DNA of 64,000 nt, from NCBI GenBank assembly GCA_035578155.1, contig JAPWDM010000077.1, forward strand, positions 62,001 to 126,000, in the 5' to 3' direction. The first letter of the stretch is position 1. Every line of letters begins with the position of its first letter. A program made the translations under genes and the position numbers. Below the pieces are notes generated by a model. The model was not told the origin of the DNA. It saw nothing but the letters and a program-made list of their open reading frames with translations, and ran no database searches. Source of the stretch: Brachynemurus nebulosus (taxonomy: Eukaryota > Arthropoda > Insecta > Neuroptera > Myrmeleontidae). Below are positions 1 to 14,105 of the stretch, piece after piece.

Positions 1-1563
1 TACTGTCCTTTACTCTACAACTACAAGCGAGATCTGAACTTACAGCTCGGGAACAAGTACCATCATTGGATGGAAAATATATGCCTCTTACGTCTTTCTA
101 GATAGTGTAAGATGCAGCCGTCATTATGTGCTTATGTATCACTTACACTATCACGGTCTTAGAACTCTCGAATTTATTCCCTTATAAGTACATGATCCAG
201 CAAGGGAGATCAAATGAAGAAAATAATTGACACAGCCTGTATACATGTCACTTTCATTGTCTTAAGATAGTGTTCGAGGCTTTCTTGGTGCTATAAAAAC
301 TACCTGGCGTATTCATGTCTTAGATTTTATGTTCCTAAGTTGCTGGCTAGAAACACTACACTGCAAATGACTTTTCTAATATGTATGATAATAATAGTAA
401 CCTTAATATGGCTTGTAGAGCCATGAGATGGCTATCCCACCTCATAGACTGTGCTTCAGTTCTATGAGTAGCATATTGGATCTTGTCTATACAGCAGTAG
501 TCCTTTCTTGGAGGGGTGCTGCGTCACAGGTCTAAACTAGGATGTAAAGTTACACTGTAGTAGGAAACCCCAAATAAGACAAGTTATACCTTATGCATCC
601 ATCCATATTATGCTTGTTGTTTGGCTGTAATACAACAAGCACCACAATGCTTAATACAGGGAAAATCTTATAGTATGAAGAGATGTCAACAGTTATCTCT
701 GTATGAGCCTCTTTTGTGTGCGTTTGTTGTAAGTGATGCTATTCTGTGTTTGGTGCAAAAGGGATATATTAATCGCCACTCTTTTACTGCTTGCTCTCCT
801 CCTGTTAATCTTAGATCTATCGTTTTTAGAAACGCTATTGTTTCCTTTGTGTAGTTGCAAAGGCACCTGGCGAAGAACAACACAAATGAACAATGAGTAT
901 ACACAGTAGAGAGATAGGTAGGTCTTGCAACAAGCACCAATCCATGTTGTACTAAATATGATGACTCATTTCCTCATCTACTTCTGGGTGCCTTTTGCTG
1001 CTGTGTAGTGGAAGGGTACCAACATTCTCACTTCCTGCATGTGTAGAAGAGATGCACTCTACCACCTCAGTCCGATGGATCTCTGTTCGGCATGTTTCTG
1101 GTAACTGTCAATATTCTATAATAGACGAACAACAACGTCATTGCTCACTAGTACTCTTGTGCTGCTGCAATCTACTGGTTTGATACACTGAGGCATTAAA
1201 ACGAGTCCTTTACATTACTTTGTGACACTCCACGTAGGTCTGTAGGCATGATCCTTCGATAGCATTACTACCTATAAGGCATGTATTTGCTCTAGCAAAG
1301 CCAGGACTCGTAGGTTAAATGACTGAGAAAGAGTAATGTATTGCTTCTAGGCCATAAGGTTCGTCATCACTGACAAGCAAACTTTACCCATCGGAATGAG
1401 AGATGCACGGTGCCCTTACACTATCTCATGAACTCTCACAGATCTTATAATGACTGTTGCTATTGCATCATCCTCTTGCACTTTATACTATACCAAATAT
1501 AATGAAATGTGAAAACCACTTACTTTTATTCTTTACAATCATCCTCCTTTATTGCTTTAAACA
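1..1563. other. gene-free stretch, nothing recognised
   Basis: Six-frame reading gives only short ORFs (under 90 codons) with no signal peptide, no recognisable motif and no start-site motif. It lies directly downstream of the MOT1 relic. I see no repeats or RNA genes in it. Confidence 0.6.
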
Positions 1564-2912
1564 CTATCCAATATAGTCTTGCTGGAACCTCTCTAGCAGA
1601 TCTTTCGTGTCCATCGTCTTCACGTCCGTATTCTGCTGTGTGACGAGCGACTCTACAACGAAAACCTTGAACTTCTGGTAGCTCATCACGCGCTCTACTA
1701 TCGTGTTCCTAGCTATCAGTCTGAATACATTGACCACACGCCTCTGACTGAGCCTGTGTGCCCTGTCCATGGCCTGCAGGTCATTAAACGGGTTCCAGTC
1801 GTGTTCATAGAATACGACCGTATCCTCTCCGGTCAGATTCAGCCCAAGACCACCACGAGCAGTAGTCATGAAGGGATACTGGCAAGGCCCACTATTGAAG
1901 TTCTGAGCAACTTTGCCTCGCTCCGCGCCAGCCACCGTACTATCGATCCTCATATACTCTGATGGTTTTAGGCCAAGGTCAGCAATCACAAAATCTATCG
2001 TCCGCCGCTGCTGGAAGAATATGAGGAGCTCTGATCCCTCGCACATCGTAAAGATATCTCTGAGTGCTGCTACCTTTGATGCTTCGGGCAGTGCCTGTTC
2101 TTTTCTGCCTCTACTGCTCCTAGTATCGTGGCTGTCAGAGCTCGTGCCTCCTTACCGTCATAAGCACTGATATTCTCTAATGTATATCGCAGATGAGCCA
2201 CGATCTGCAGCAAACGGCGTGTCCGCTTGAGCCCTTGTCCTGCACGCTTAGACTCAGACGTGCTGAGAGAAGAATATGAAACTGGCTTGCTCTCATCATT
2301 ACTCGCTGCCTCTCTAAGAGCTGATCGTACAGCTCTCTGTGCTGCGAATACAGACCTACCAGGACACCGCGGCAATCTTGGGAGGAAAGTCCTGGAGCAC
2401 GTCTGCTTCCAGCATTCTTAGCACGAGCGGAAGAGTGCTCTTTTGCAGCAGAGACAGGCGCTCCTCCATGGCATCTGCGCTCTGGTCGTTGACACGACAA
2501 GCATACTTCGACATGAACTCGGACTCTGTTCCGAGATAGCCGGGAAATATCAGATTGAAGAGAGAGTAAAGACCGCTGGCAGAGTTGCGTACAGGCGTAC
2601 CAATCAGAATGAACATTCCCTTTGCAGAGATAGATGATGCTTTTTGATAGAGTACAGTAGAGCAATTCCTCAGCACGTGGCCCTCATCAAACACTACAGC
2701 AAACCCTTCTTGCTGACAAGAGTTCCTGTGTCTCTCTTTAGACTGTCGTACGATGCCATTACCACCCCACTGTCTGGGATGGCAGAGCGAGTCGTATAGA
2801 GAACAGCGGGATAGTCGAAGAAAGGCAACACCTAGTCATTCCAGTGGGCTGTAAGCGCTGTAGAACATACAATGAGTTTCATAGACTCGTCATCCTTCCT
2901 CAAGCCTTTGCA
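1564..2912 (-). pseudogene. MOT1: MOT1/BTAF1-type Snf2 ATPase, decayed C-terminal part
   Basis: In intact form MOT1/BTAF1 is a nuclear Snf2-family ATPase that strips TBP from DNA. Seen in order on the minus strand: KLIVCSTALTAHWND with an in-frame TAG straight after it; PFFDYPAVLY...VVMASYDSLKRD; the Walker B box VVFDEGHVLRN; ILIGTPVRNSASGLYSLFNL; PGYLGTESEF; LVLRMLEADVLQDFPPKI; and after further frame changes GGLGLNLTGEDTVV, EHDWNPFNDLQAMDRAHRLSQ and VVNVFRLIARNT. These are helicase motifs II-VI in the MOT1 order, with DEGH rather than DEAH. The pieces lie in at least three frames (changes near 2705, 2360, 2180 and 2070). The final piece, 1564-2046, is open for 160 codons to a natural-looking C-terminus. 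Assignment to MOT1 rather than another Snf2 protein rests on DEGH, PGYLGTE and EHDWNP-DLQAMDRAHR. The N-terminal HEAT region should lie at 2.9-5.5 kb but cannot be traced securely. Confidence 0.88.
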
Positions 2913-5460
2913 TATCTTCTATTCTTAAACATCACCTTTTTCCTAACGTACTCAGTCTCTTCCTTATGATCATCAGTTGCAGCCTTTTGATCCAGCTGTT
3001 TGTCTTCTTACTGCTCTATGCAACGCTGTGCATCTTAGAAAGAATGCTGTTAGAACCTGAAGTTTCTTATGGAGATTGTACGAACATCAAATATCTTATT
3101 CACACAATCTACTGAGTTATAGTCGTCAGCCTCACACTGCCCAGCTGATCACCTCTTGGCTGCTTTCTCTGTGCCTATGATTTCATAAGCTGAACTTTCT
3201 AAGGTGTAATGAGTATAGCATGCTCAAAGTGTCCTCGAAAAACGCTTTCATACACATCAGGAGCCATCTTGCTTCACAAAGACAAGGATAGGAGTTGCAC
3301 TCATGAGCCATAGTGTAGTTGTATGTCCCAGTTCTGTGTCTCAAGCCTAAGGAAGAATATAATGCAAGGTCTGCACGGTTCACATCTCTAGACCGCGACA
3401 TTCAGGATCTACAAGAGAAGAAAGGACAAGTAAAGACGGTTACAATACAGCTCACAGCCCGCCATGAGCGGCGTCTTCTTCTGGTATGTATGCGCAGTCA
3501 TATGTCATAGTGCTACTCAGGCCAGGCTATATCGTATCTCTTGTTCAGTGACAGGGCAAGCCAGCAAGGCAAAGAAGCACACAAAGTAGTTCGGGTTAAT
3601 CAGACCATTGGTAAAGGGGGCGGTGCATTATCTTGTTATTATTACTACTTACCAGCCCCCTACACCATTCGCAGCAGCCACATATATCGAGCATTCACAT
3701 CGTGCTCAGCTCTGGCTTTCTAGGGCGTGGAAATTTTCTTGTCTACAAGAAAGGAAAAGATACGTGATGTAGCTGCATTTCCAGCAATGTGATAGCAGCA
3801 CAGCAAGGATACTGGCAACACGTAGCACAGACAGGGCAAACCTCCTGGTGCGGCGAGAATGTCACAGAAACTGCTCCTCACTTTACAACAAGTAGTATAA
3901 GAGAGAAGTGTGAAAGCTGACCATGTATCTCTTGCTACGTGTTGATGTTTCCTTCTTGTTGTTGAACTGTATATCGACTAGTAGTAGACTCATGAACATT
4001 AAACTGCAAGAAGGCATAGAATTCTCTTGAGGATAGTCTGCTGGTGTTTAAGCTCAAGATATAGTCTTGCAAAATACCAAAGATGATTTCTACCATTTCT
4101 ATCCTTCATAGTCTACAAGAAAAGAAAGGATGGGAACTTCAAGAAGGACAGAAGACAAAGAACTGTGCTAGAACAGTAGGAAAAGATTCTGAGAGTATTT
4201 TGCCATAAACTACATGAGTCGAAGCGTATTTTGTACCATTGGTGTACAATCAAAGCAAGAGTGCAAGCGATAATACCTCTGGGTTTCATTTACAGCTTGT
4301 AAAAGTTAAGCACATAGCTTAGTCTTCAAGATAGTATTCTCGGATGAACATGGCATCGAAGTATGTCCTGGTAACATAAGCTGCACTGATTCCTTCAGAG
4401 CGTATGCTGTTGTATTACATATGGAGGATGAAGATGAAGGTTCTGTATTGAAAGCTAACAGCAAGTATACTGCGATAAACGTTGCCTTAAAAATGTTAAC
4501 AGATGTGCTGCAATGATTTACATCCATATCCTTTACGCTAGCCTGGTTCCTTATTCGCGTACTTGTTCTGCGAAAAGGGTAAGACTGCAGAACAATAAAG
4601 CATTTAGCAATCTCATTAGATTGCTGACTGAAGCTTTCTACATTTACTGGAAGCATAAGATGTTGGAGAGGAGACAGTAAAGCTATCATGTGAGTCTTTT
4701 ATACCCAAGACCTTCTCTTTCGTTTAATACAACGTTCTTCCTCAACCACATAAGTGTTTGGTGAGTGAATTGTTACAGCATCGGGTATATGTCCGAAGCG
4801 GATACTTCGCCGAGTGAGAGCAGATCCTTCGGTGATGTACTTGTATGCATAATACAATGAATGAGAAATTCACTCATAGTAAAAGACTTTTCTTACTGAC
4901 CTGTTGATTCTCACGGCCTCACCGATCGCTTGAACCAAAAATCTCAGCCCTTATTTAGCCATATGCTTTCGTTCTGAGCTTATCGATATCCACAAGAGGA
5001 CTGCATAGTTTGTTAGAAATGAATCCATATCAGGCACATTTCTCATGATAAGATCTCTTCACCACCTCGCTCACTCCTTTGACCTCGGATCTTCTTTACC
5101 TACAATAATCATCATTTCTATATCATAATGCTGTGATCTCTCGCTTGCCATGATGATCAGAATTATTTGCATAAATCATAGCGGTAATTCTAGAGTCTCT
5201 GTGCATGCTTTTGTAAGTCACATGTGAATAAAGGTATTATTGGGTGTTTTGTGGAGTTTGATCGTTCTACTATGTTTTTGCGTTCGTAAGCGTTCACACA
5301 CAAGTGTTGTCCCTGGGCAGCTCTTTTCCTGGGATAACGCCACGTTTGTAGTTCAGCAAAAAATGCACAGGACATAACGAGTTGCGCATAGAGTGTGATT
5401 AGGAAATTGTGAACGTTCCGACAATCTAGTTGTGGTGTATCCTTACAGCTCCCTTCCACT
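2913..5460 (-). other. probable decayed upstream part of the MOT1 relic
   Basis: A full MOT1 gene would extend about 2.5 kb upstream of the recognised part. This stretch holds only scattered minus-strand pieces: 72 codons at 3183-3401, 127 codons at 4306-4689 and 89 codons at 5190-5459. None shows a motif I can match to HEAT repeats. Assignment is by position only. It could equally be ordinary spacer. Confidence 0.3.
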
Positions 5461-5479
5461 TATCCGCTGATTGAAATCA

Positions 5480-8000
5480 CTAGTAATAATAGGTTTTTAC
5501 TGAGTAAATGACTACTTTTACAACCATGTATGTCTGATGATTCTGCTGTTTTTTTCTCATTCTCTCGTATCTGAATGATCTCTGCGATAGTATAGAGTCA
5601 ATCTTCGTATCAGATGTTCTCTTAGAAATAGAAGGCGACTCAGCACTCCATCCTTTCAAACATGGACTCCCGGCCAACAGTTCACTTTCTAAAGGCAACC
5701 CATAAATGGTCCTCGTTGCTTCATTCGCTATCATATTAAACTGCATATCCTTCCCTGTCATGCTATTCAGGATATGACCAGCTTGCATCTGGCTTCAAAG
5801 ACCTTCTTATTACCGAGCGCTTCTCGCAAGTCCTTGGGTTCTCTCCGCCAGTAGAAAGGAGCACAGAGGTATGGATCTTCTTGAGGACCTGTAACGGATG
5901 TATGTTACGATGTCTATCATAACGCATAGCATCTTTTCATACCTGTGTATGCTCTGTGACAGTGAAGCCCCATGTCCTGACATTCAGTATTGCTCTGGCT
6001 GTTCTCTTTTAGATCTGTCTTAGCTTATTGCAAGTAAGCGCAGGCAATGGCGCATCCACTTATTACTGTCAGATACTGCGTACTTCATGTTCACAAATGT
6101 GGTTACGTTTTTTACTTTAATGAATCAAAATGCTGATCCTTATCTTTGTTGGTTTCGTTTCTACGAGGTAAGGTCAAAATAAAGATTGATTAGCCCTTCT
6201 CTTTTCATCATTGACACCAATCAGTACTGGATGGCCCTGATCTATGTTAATGTAGTCTACAAAGTCGTCTTCCGATTTTTCAGTACATAATGCTCTCTGT
6301 GGGAGTTCAGCAGATCTCATTTGTGGATAAGAGCCATATACAAGAATTCAACCTACTAGACTGCTCTGCAATACTTTATTAAAACACTCAATGACCAGTC
6401 TTGAGATAGATAGTCCGTTATTCTTGTTGTGCTTCTCTCAAAAACAACCGAGTCCTTTCCATTGCCTGCACTTCTTTTCCTGTCAGCAACAAAGCAAAAG
6501 AATGGTCACTCTTCGTTACCTCTCTCACAAAGCTCCTTGGGTGATAGATCTATCTCTTGTCGCAGAAAATCGAGTTTCTGCATGCCCTCTTGCACCTGTG
6601 AGATCATATTGTCTGTTTCTGAAAGTCTTCCATCACTTTGACCTGTGCGAGTCTTTTCTTGATAAGCCAATAGAGTTGATTCTCTTCCATTTACAAAGGA
6701 CCTATAAGAGTCTTCACACAGCATGAAGATGCATACCAGAAGGACTAGCTTTCCTGACTACATCAATTACTATCCTATACTTCCCTGTAAAGTCAATGTA
6801 ATGGCCACATAATGTCATACTGTTTTCTTGTAAGTCAAGCAGATGGTCAACGTGGTGAAAAGTGCTCTTACATACTTTTTGACAGTCCACCCTCTCCTCT
6901 TGTAACTCACTGAGTGCAGTATCCTTCGATACAGATCGTTTCTATATTTTCTATCAACATGTTGATATCATACTTCTTGTACTTGTTCACTCGCAAGCTG
7001 GTAAGTACTTGTACTACGGGACTGGTCTAGTCGAGCGAGTACGCTGTTCTGGTATCATCTGACATCCATCCCTTACTTCTTCTACAATTCTGGAAAATCA
7101 TCCAGAGTTGCATGGTAAAGTGAACTTTCTGTTGATTTTATAGGCCATTGTTCTCAAGCTGAATGCTGCTGCTCGCAAACTATAACTTCCAATGGAATCA
7201 TTACTTCCGAGATTGCAACCAGCCAGCATGTACATCCTTGGCCACTTTCCTCTCGGAGTTTCTGCTTCTCTCGATCAGCTCGTATGCACTTCAAGATGAC
7301 GTTTACTGCATTCACTTGAGACTATTGTCCTGTTGCCGCATTCACAGTCTTTACATCAGAACTTTGTACTTTGAAGTGCTCCTCCTCTCAGATCTCATAT
7401 CTGTCATCCTATGGCTGTATCCTGTGTCTACGTGAAAACAAGCCAGTAAATCTAGCGTCACTTCCTGTATCAAGAGAGGTGGATTGAATGACTTGTTACT
7501 GAGATTTTGGTAACAGCTTGTAACACTCCTTGTCATCGTTCTTCGTCAGGATTGTCTTCCAGAATGACTTCATAAAGAAGTGTCTCTATACTTTACTTTT
7601 AAACCCCAACATATTGGTACTTGCATCCTCTTTCTGACACTCCTCTCGAGGTACTTCGTACAAAGAAAAGCACTGATCTTTCCATTCCTACAGATTCGAT
7701 ACATCAGAGCAAATACTATCAGTAGAAACTGAGCATCTCATTATGTGTTATGTAAGATGACAATGCTCTACAGAGTGTCATTCTGTCCCTTCTTGAGCTC
7801 ATCACTTTTCATGTACCCATTGATCATTCTAAGCTTGTAAGCATATGGTGGCAAAACATCTGTTCGTTTCCGTCTCTTGTTCTGCTCTCAGATCATCTAT
7901 CTTTTTAGCTTCATAAATAGATCTTCATTCAACTTAATCACCCTCCTACATCCTCGCTTCGCAATCTCTTTCAGAGTGAACTTACCTTATGACCCAGCTT
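5480..8000 (-). pseudogene. unidentified decayed gene(s), coiled-coil-like pieces
   Basis: Minus-strand reading gives patches rich in E, K, R, Q and L split by stops and frame changes. Examples are RADREKQKLRERKVAKDV near 7250, ELQEERVDCQKVCKS near 6880 and a 72-codon piece at 6506-6724 with heptad-like spacing. A 102-codon piece at 5480-5788 may belong to the same unit. The plus-strand readings of the region are less protein-like. The pattern suggests a long coiled-coil protein that has decayed, but I cannot name a family, and the limits are approximate. Confidence 0.4.
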
Positions 8001-8057
8001 TATCTTAGTTTTTTCATCTTTGTAAGTGTCTGCTGGCTTGCAGTTGCTATCGAGTGA

Positions 8058-9560
8058 GTGAGTGTTCTTCAGGATGTCAAAAGTTCTCACACTTGGCAAC
8101 AGCATACAGTATCAAGGACCTTACGACATATTCTTCACAGTGCAGCTCGATCTGACATTCACACCTGGTCTGACAAAGTAAGAGACTGGTGTACTGTTAC
8201 TGTTGCATCCTTGGCTGTCTATTACCTTGCTCTCGCACTCACATTCCTGGCCCTGAGTTCAGAGTACCTCTCTACAGGGTCTTTTGATACCCGGGTGTCG
8301 GTAAGTACAAAAGCAGCAGATTCTACACAGACATAGGAGGCTGGAGGATCTGTTGTGAGGGCTCTGAAGACAAGTTGAAAGATGAAGTAAAGGCTTTCCT
8401 GAACCTCTCGATAAGTCAAGGAATAGAGGTCGTAGACACAAGCACTTACAGCAACAAGAACGGACCAGAGTTCCAGCAGACTTCTGCTTTCGCTACGTCA
8501 GCCAGCAGGCTATGAGCCAGAATGAAGAACCGATTACAAGATATCTCCTGTCTGGTGGTCGTGGCACTGAGATGAATAAAAGATGATAGAGTGATGTTTC
8601 TGTGAGTCTATGGCACTACTCGGCGATTTCATAGGTGCGAATCTCTTTGACTTGCATATGAGGGAAAGAATCGTCGTTGATGTGGACTCGTGGCCATCCG
8701 AGTACAAGATTTTCGGCAACAAGCGTAGAATACACTGGGGCTGCTGGTGGAAATAGTACGGCAGTAGAAGTAAAGCAGCATAGGGTGGTACTTCGATGGA
8801 AGTCACTGTGAGGACAATCTGTGGTCTGGCTACCAAGGAACATGTGACCACTTCTTCATGACAAGCACAAGGGCATTAGAAGATGACAGTACTTCCCTAG
8901 GCTGAGGAAGTGCTCAGAACCAGACAGGGTGTTTGTCAGAAAGGACATCTAAGTATCCTTGCCAGCTTTATTGATTTCACAAAGATCATACATACCTTTC
9001 GAGACATTCGAGCTGGACATAAGAGTGGAAAAGCTGAGCAGCATTACAGTTGATGACATAGGCATGCTGTCGTCAATCAGCAGTCATTTCATGGCCACCA
9101 GAACCAACCACATCTCTGAGATAGAGAGTGATAAGAATGACATGAGCTCTACAAGACAGTATGATGCATTTCAGATATTATATTGAAAGCTAGAGTAAAC
9201 ATGTATGTCTCCGGTGTGAAGCCTGTGCAGCCTAAGAATAGTAGTGGTAACAAGGATACTCTTGCAGCTGCCAAAGAACAGTCGATGTCTTCGTTGAAGC
9301 ACTTGTCTGATGAAAATGTCACAACGAACACAGGCACTATCCTTTTCAAGTTTGTCTTGCAGCTGAAACTATCCCAAGAGCTTGCCGAATGTATTACCAC
9401 TGTGATCTGCACTGCAGATACATAGCCTGTGAAAAGCAAAAAGACACTAAACGCATAACGTGCAATGAAAGCCTAAAAGGTGGCCATGAAGACCGATACA
9501 TGGATTGCGATGAAGTCTATGTTTGTGTGCTAGACTATCAACTCACTTAGGTTATTGAGA
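8058..9560 (+). pseudogene. unidentified decayed gene, plus strand
   Basis: Coding-like patches occur on the plus strand between stops. Near 8620-8760 one frame reads LLGDFIGANLFDLHMRERIVV followed by DVDSWPSEYKIFGNKRR. An 80-codon piece lies at 9183-9425, and a charged patch (DRYMDCDEVYVCVLDYQL) near 9500. The patches are in several frames with many stops. I do not recognise the ancestral protein. The extent is a guess. Confidence 0.35.
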
Positions 9561-12500
9561 CCCGCTACAGAACCTCAGGTGAATTGTCAGCTATGGAAAC
9601 AGAAGCAAGTGTGGCATAGAATAAGGTAGGGTGTATTCAGCTCGTGTACTGGTGAAGCTACTATTATAGTCCATAAAATGACGGATCAAAGTCAGGTGAT
9701 ATGTCTTCCGTCAGGTCCTTCCAACATCACTTGTAATTCATATCGGTTATTCTAGCATGAGGTTCTGTAACAGCCAAAATATGGAGTGCCTTGCTGATCG
9801 CTATGGGCTTTCTTGTCCCAAGAAGTGAGACTAGAGAGTATGGATTCTTAACTCTGTCGTTTATCAGGGTGATCTAGGAGCACCTTCTTCTTGCAGAGTA
9901 GCTGGTATACCGATGATAGCACGTTATATAAGATGAACTCTACGTAATAACTGTTGAAGGGCATATCCGATCATTCTGAGACTTTTCTACTGGCCTGCAC
10001 GAGAGTGACTCAAAGCAGTCTACAGGATCAGACCACATGTGGGCTACAGCAGTCAAAGAAGTGCAACAGCAGATGTCAAGACAGTGACTATCATAGACTA
10101 GTCAGCAAGTACTGCATCTTGATCATAGTCCCAGGAGATGGCAGTGAGGCTTAGCTCTCTCAGTCAGCTATCTGGATCATCTGTCTTTAGCTGGAAGAGA
10201 CTCTCGAGTGACATGGTAAGAAAAGAGCTCTATTCTTGAGCCAGTGACCAGGGTACAATACAAACAAGTAGATATACTGAGATGCATGAAACACATACTA
10301 TAAAGCTAGAGGTACTCATCAATGAATTTACTCTATAAATCTTACACTCATCTTTTCTGAGTTAAAGCCAAAATTCCGAAGTGAGTCTGGATCCATTGAA
10401 ACCAATCAGTGGGAGCACAATAGTAGAGTAAACCTCTGAGTAAATCAGCAAAAGGCAAGGACAATACCTTTTGCGCTTCCAAGACCTGTAATGATCAACC
10501 ATACCGGTATTATTTGTGATACAGCAGTGTACTCTCTATTACTACTTCTCTCTTCTCATCTTGATATCAAGCTGTGGTTCCTTTTGGTATAAAGTATGAA
10601 TGTTCGTCACATGTACAAAATACACCCCGATCCTGTTTTTCTCTCGTCGAACCTCAAATACACTTCCATCTAACGAGTGGTCGTTTTCTATTATTGACAA
10701 GCACATGGATGTAAAAAGGTGTGAGAGATTCTGCTGACACTTACACACTCTGTTGCCTTAGGCATTCTTATCAATATTATTCGTAGATCACTGTAAGAAC
10801 CTGCTGGCTGTTCTCTCATTCTCATAACTTCACTCTGAGTGTGTATGGCTTCTTGTGTGACACAGTATGTGGGTCTCATACTTCTCTTGCCACAGACAAA
10901 AGAAAAAGCATCCAAACAGTACGTCTTGCAGTGTGATAACGGAAATGAGCCACTGATATGTTGTAACTGCTTTACAAATGTCTGCCATTGCTTCTGTTCT
11001 GTAATTGTGCTAATAATGATGCATCACACGCCATCTACCACGTCTCGTAGCTCCATGAGCTTTCGCCTGGCAGATCTGAAGTGTGCTGACGTAAGATCCG
11101 ATACTGAGTGTGAGACTATGATACGTACCTTAGAATGATTGACCACTTTGCTATCTATCACTCACTCCTAGCGTGGCATTAGTTCTCCTGGCTAATGATT
11201 TGCAGCGTGCATGCTGCTCTTGAAGGTTGATCTATATACTTTGTGACGCTCTCAATACTTACGTTTTCCAACTGCTCTCATTTGCATGCATGCAGGGTTC
11301 TGTGCTTGTTATACCGATACGTTGTTCTGGTCCTTCTTTTTCATTGCTTTTTCACTCTCATACCATACCTTCTACGTGCTTCAATCCTTTCTACCTATGG
11401 GTAAGGCATATCTCTGACTTCGTTTTTCGGTAGCGCAGAGATCCAGACACAGAACCCTTATCAAGACCAACCGAATCATCTGCTCAGTCTCGTGTCGAGA
11501 TGGGTGCCGTCACGAGCAACTAGATCTTGTTTAAACGAAATAGTACGCTTGCCAGACTGACATTCTCATGGTGTATGATCACTTTCGTTGTATTCAGCCT
11601 TTCACCGGACTTCATGTAGCTAAAACATACCTTCCCTTATATTCTTATCATCTCTCTTTGACTTGATTCTTTTTAGTACAAGTCATCTTCTTATCGCACA
11701 AGTTCAGGGTCTTTCTTCTATCCAAGGGTCATTTGTATTGTACCACTGTCGTTTCTCGCAAGGGGTGGATCTGAAAATTTTGTGCGGTCAAATGACAGTC
11801 TCTATTAACATGCGCATCGGACTCTACCACTTCCCTGCACTGACAGTGTCTAATCTCAATCTACATAAATCATTTACTATCCTGCATCAACGTCTCTTTA
11901 TACATGTTCTTCTTTTCTTCTTATTTCTCTAGCAACGATACCTGAACCTGGTAATGACAACATTTCAGTGCTATTACATTGCATTGTAACTTATTGACTC
12001 ACCTCTAGCTCCCTCCTGTCTCATGAGCAAGCACAATGGCTTGGCTGGCAGCAAGTCACAAAGCTAGACCTCACCTCATGGCTTTTCCATCAGTAGCAAG
12101 AATCGCTACCTAGAGAATGTGTTTGTATACCTCGTTATAGTAGTCTAGCAAGTTTAACTGGACCATTGAAAGCAGGCATTTAGTACTTCATGATATTGGT
12201 CATCGGTTTCAAGGCACTTCTTCCATCATCATCTGAGATCATGAAGACTTTTCTACTCAACTTTACATCTCCATCTGGTGACTTCTCGAATTGAACTCTC
12301 TAGGAATAAATTTCACCTAGACTAGAAAAAAAGTGTACGACTTCGTATGTTACAGAAATGCTTCTTTACTCTTTAGCTGTTATACACTATACCAGTCTGT
12401 TTCTTCAAGGGCTTTTAGCAACCTACAACACTCTTTGCAGTATCACTACCTTTCTACATTCAAGTCCAGCAGTAAGTCAATGATGTGTTCTTGATCATTT

Positions 12501-12960
12501 TCCGTCACTCCTAGTGTTACCCTTTTGTATCCAATACCACCTCTAGTAAGTATTGATTTTGATTGCAACGTACTGTTTCTTGGAGACAAGTGAGTGTGTA
12601 ATGTTACTGTGTAAGTAATACTGATTGGTATCTCACTGCGGTAGTTCTTTCACGAGTACATTTTAGCACTGACTTTGGATTGTATAGAATGTCTACCTCA
12701 TTCCTTTCTATTCATGAGCATTACTCGACACTCGCTGCAAGTGAAAAACTGCCAGAGTCCTTATGGACGAATAATCTAAGCTTTCTGACCTACTTCTATT
12801 TTTATCTCCCTGCGCTGCTTGAACATCTTGAGAACCTCTTTGTTGCTGAGTCTGGTATGTGTGCACGGATACCCATTTCTAACACTAGCTCTATCTTATC
12901 CTTACGTCTAATTTTTATCCCCTCTCCTTAGTACTCCATAATTTGTGATTTTTGTTCTGC
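9561..12960. other. no gene recognised
   Basis: Only short unconvincing ORFs occur on both strands, the longest being 99 codons at 10839-11138 plus. They have no hydrophobic leader, no conserved motif and no start-site motif. Splice-donor-like GTAAGT words appear in this part of the window, but I could not pair them into introns that join open frames. Confidence 0.5.
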
Positions 12961-13019
12961 GTTTCCTCATCCCTAGTATCGACAGTTGCAGCTTTAGCCT
13001 ATTCTTCTCATAGCAGTCG

Positions 13020-14105
13020 TCCCTAGATACCTGCCAACATGTATGGCTCCCCACTTTTCTGCTACGGACATGATCTATATAGCACGATCTGTTAAGACAC
13101 TCTGTAACACGTGTACTTCAGTTCAGTCTGTTCTAGGGGCGATGAGATGTGTAGGTTTCTTCAACTGTAATTTCGTAGGAACTAAGCATGCCTTTTGGAT
13201 CCAGTACAAACTTAGGACACTTGCATTCTCCATATTACCGAGATTAACAGCCCATACCAACCCTTTCCATGACATCCTTCTAGTGTCTCATGACTCTACC
13301 TTGCAGTCGGTGTTGTAAAGGGTGACGACTGGAAGAGCTATGTTTAAGAGGTGAAGAAACACGAAGCTGCTCTTTCAGCCCTGCGACATCAGTACCTATG
13401 GGTAATGATAAAGGAGAGAACAACTGCACTTGTTACTTTTTCCACTAAGAGTTGTCACAACGATTGGCATAATGGATGGGAGTACTCGGAAATAGTCCAC
13501 ACTGTATGCTCTCACTGCCTGAGATCTTCAGAAGGCATATTGTGGTGATCTAAAATGGTATCTTCCAGCTGTATGTAGTTCCAGCCAAGAACTCCTGGGA
13601 TAATGGAAATGAATGAACGATCTCTGTTATCCATTGTGATTGATTGCCTCTTATGCCGTTCTGTATGTCTCGATTATCCTCATCCCACTTCCATCAATCT
13701 TGAGAGTCTCCATAACGCCTGCGCATGATTTCTTTGCCTTTTCTATCAGTGCTAGGATAGGAGTGTCAGATAACTCACTCAGGCTTTCTTCAGTGAATAT
13801 ACTGTTTGTCATCTTCCTCTTTACAGAGCGTAGGCCTGAATCTATTTCTACTTTCGCAAAGCTACCTTTCTTGATCGCTTTGTTCTTGATGTGGCATCGG
13901 AAAAGAAGGTTCTTTCACTCAGATCTAAGCCTTCGTGCAATCTAGTACTTTTTTTACTCCTTGGATAACAACAGTTCAGCAGCTCAAGATTGTGCTTAGA
14001 CTGTTTCGCAATTTCATTGGCTGAAAAGCTCTTCCACCCTAGGCTCTGGTAAAGTAGCTCAAGTAAGTCGTACGCCCTTCCGAATCTGAATTCGAGAAAT
14101 TTCAC
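13020..14105 (-). pseudogene. unidentified decayed gene, minus strand
   Basis: The minus strand reads as protein in patches. One is an 85-codon piece at 13848-14105 (FLEFRFGRAYDLLELLYQSLGW...). Another is an uninterrupted stretch near 13650-13870 containing SELSDTPILALIEKAKKSC and TLKIDGSGMRIIETY. A third, near 13030-13080, reads MSVAEKWGAIHVGRYLGTT. Stops and frame changes separate them. The patches look more like true protein than the opposite strand does. No family is recognised. Confidence 0.4.

Noticed and set aside
1564..2912. Introns as the explanation for the MOT1 frame changes
   Set aside because: Adjacent conserved residues are separated by one-base shifts, and an in-frame TAG follows HWND directly. 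No GT...AG segments fit.
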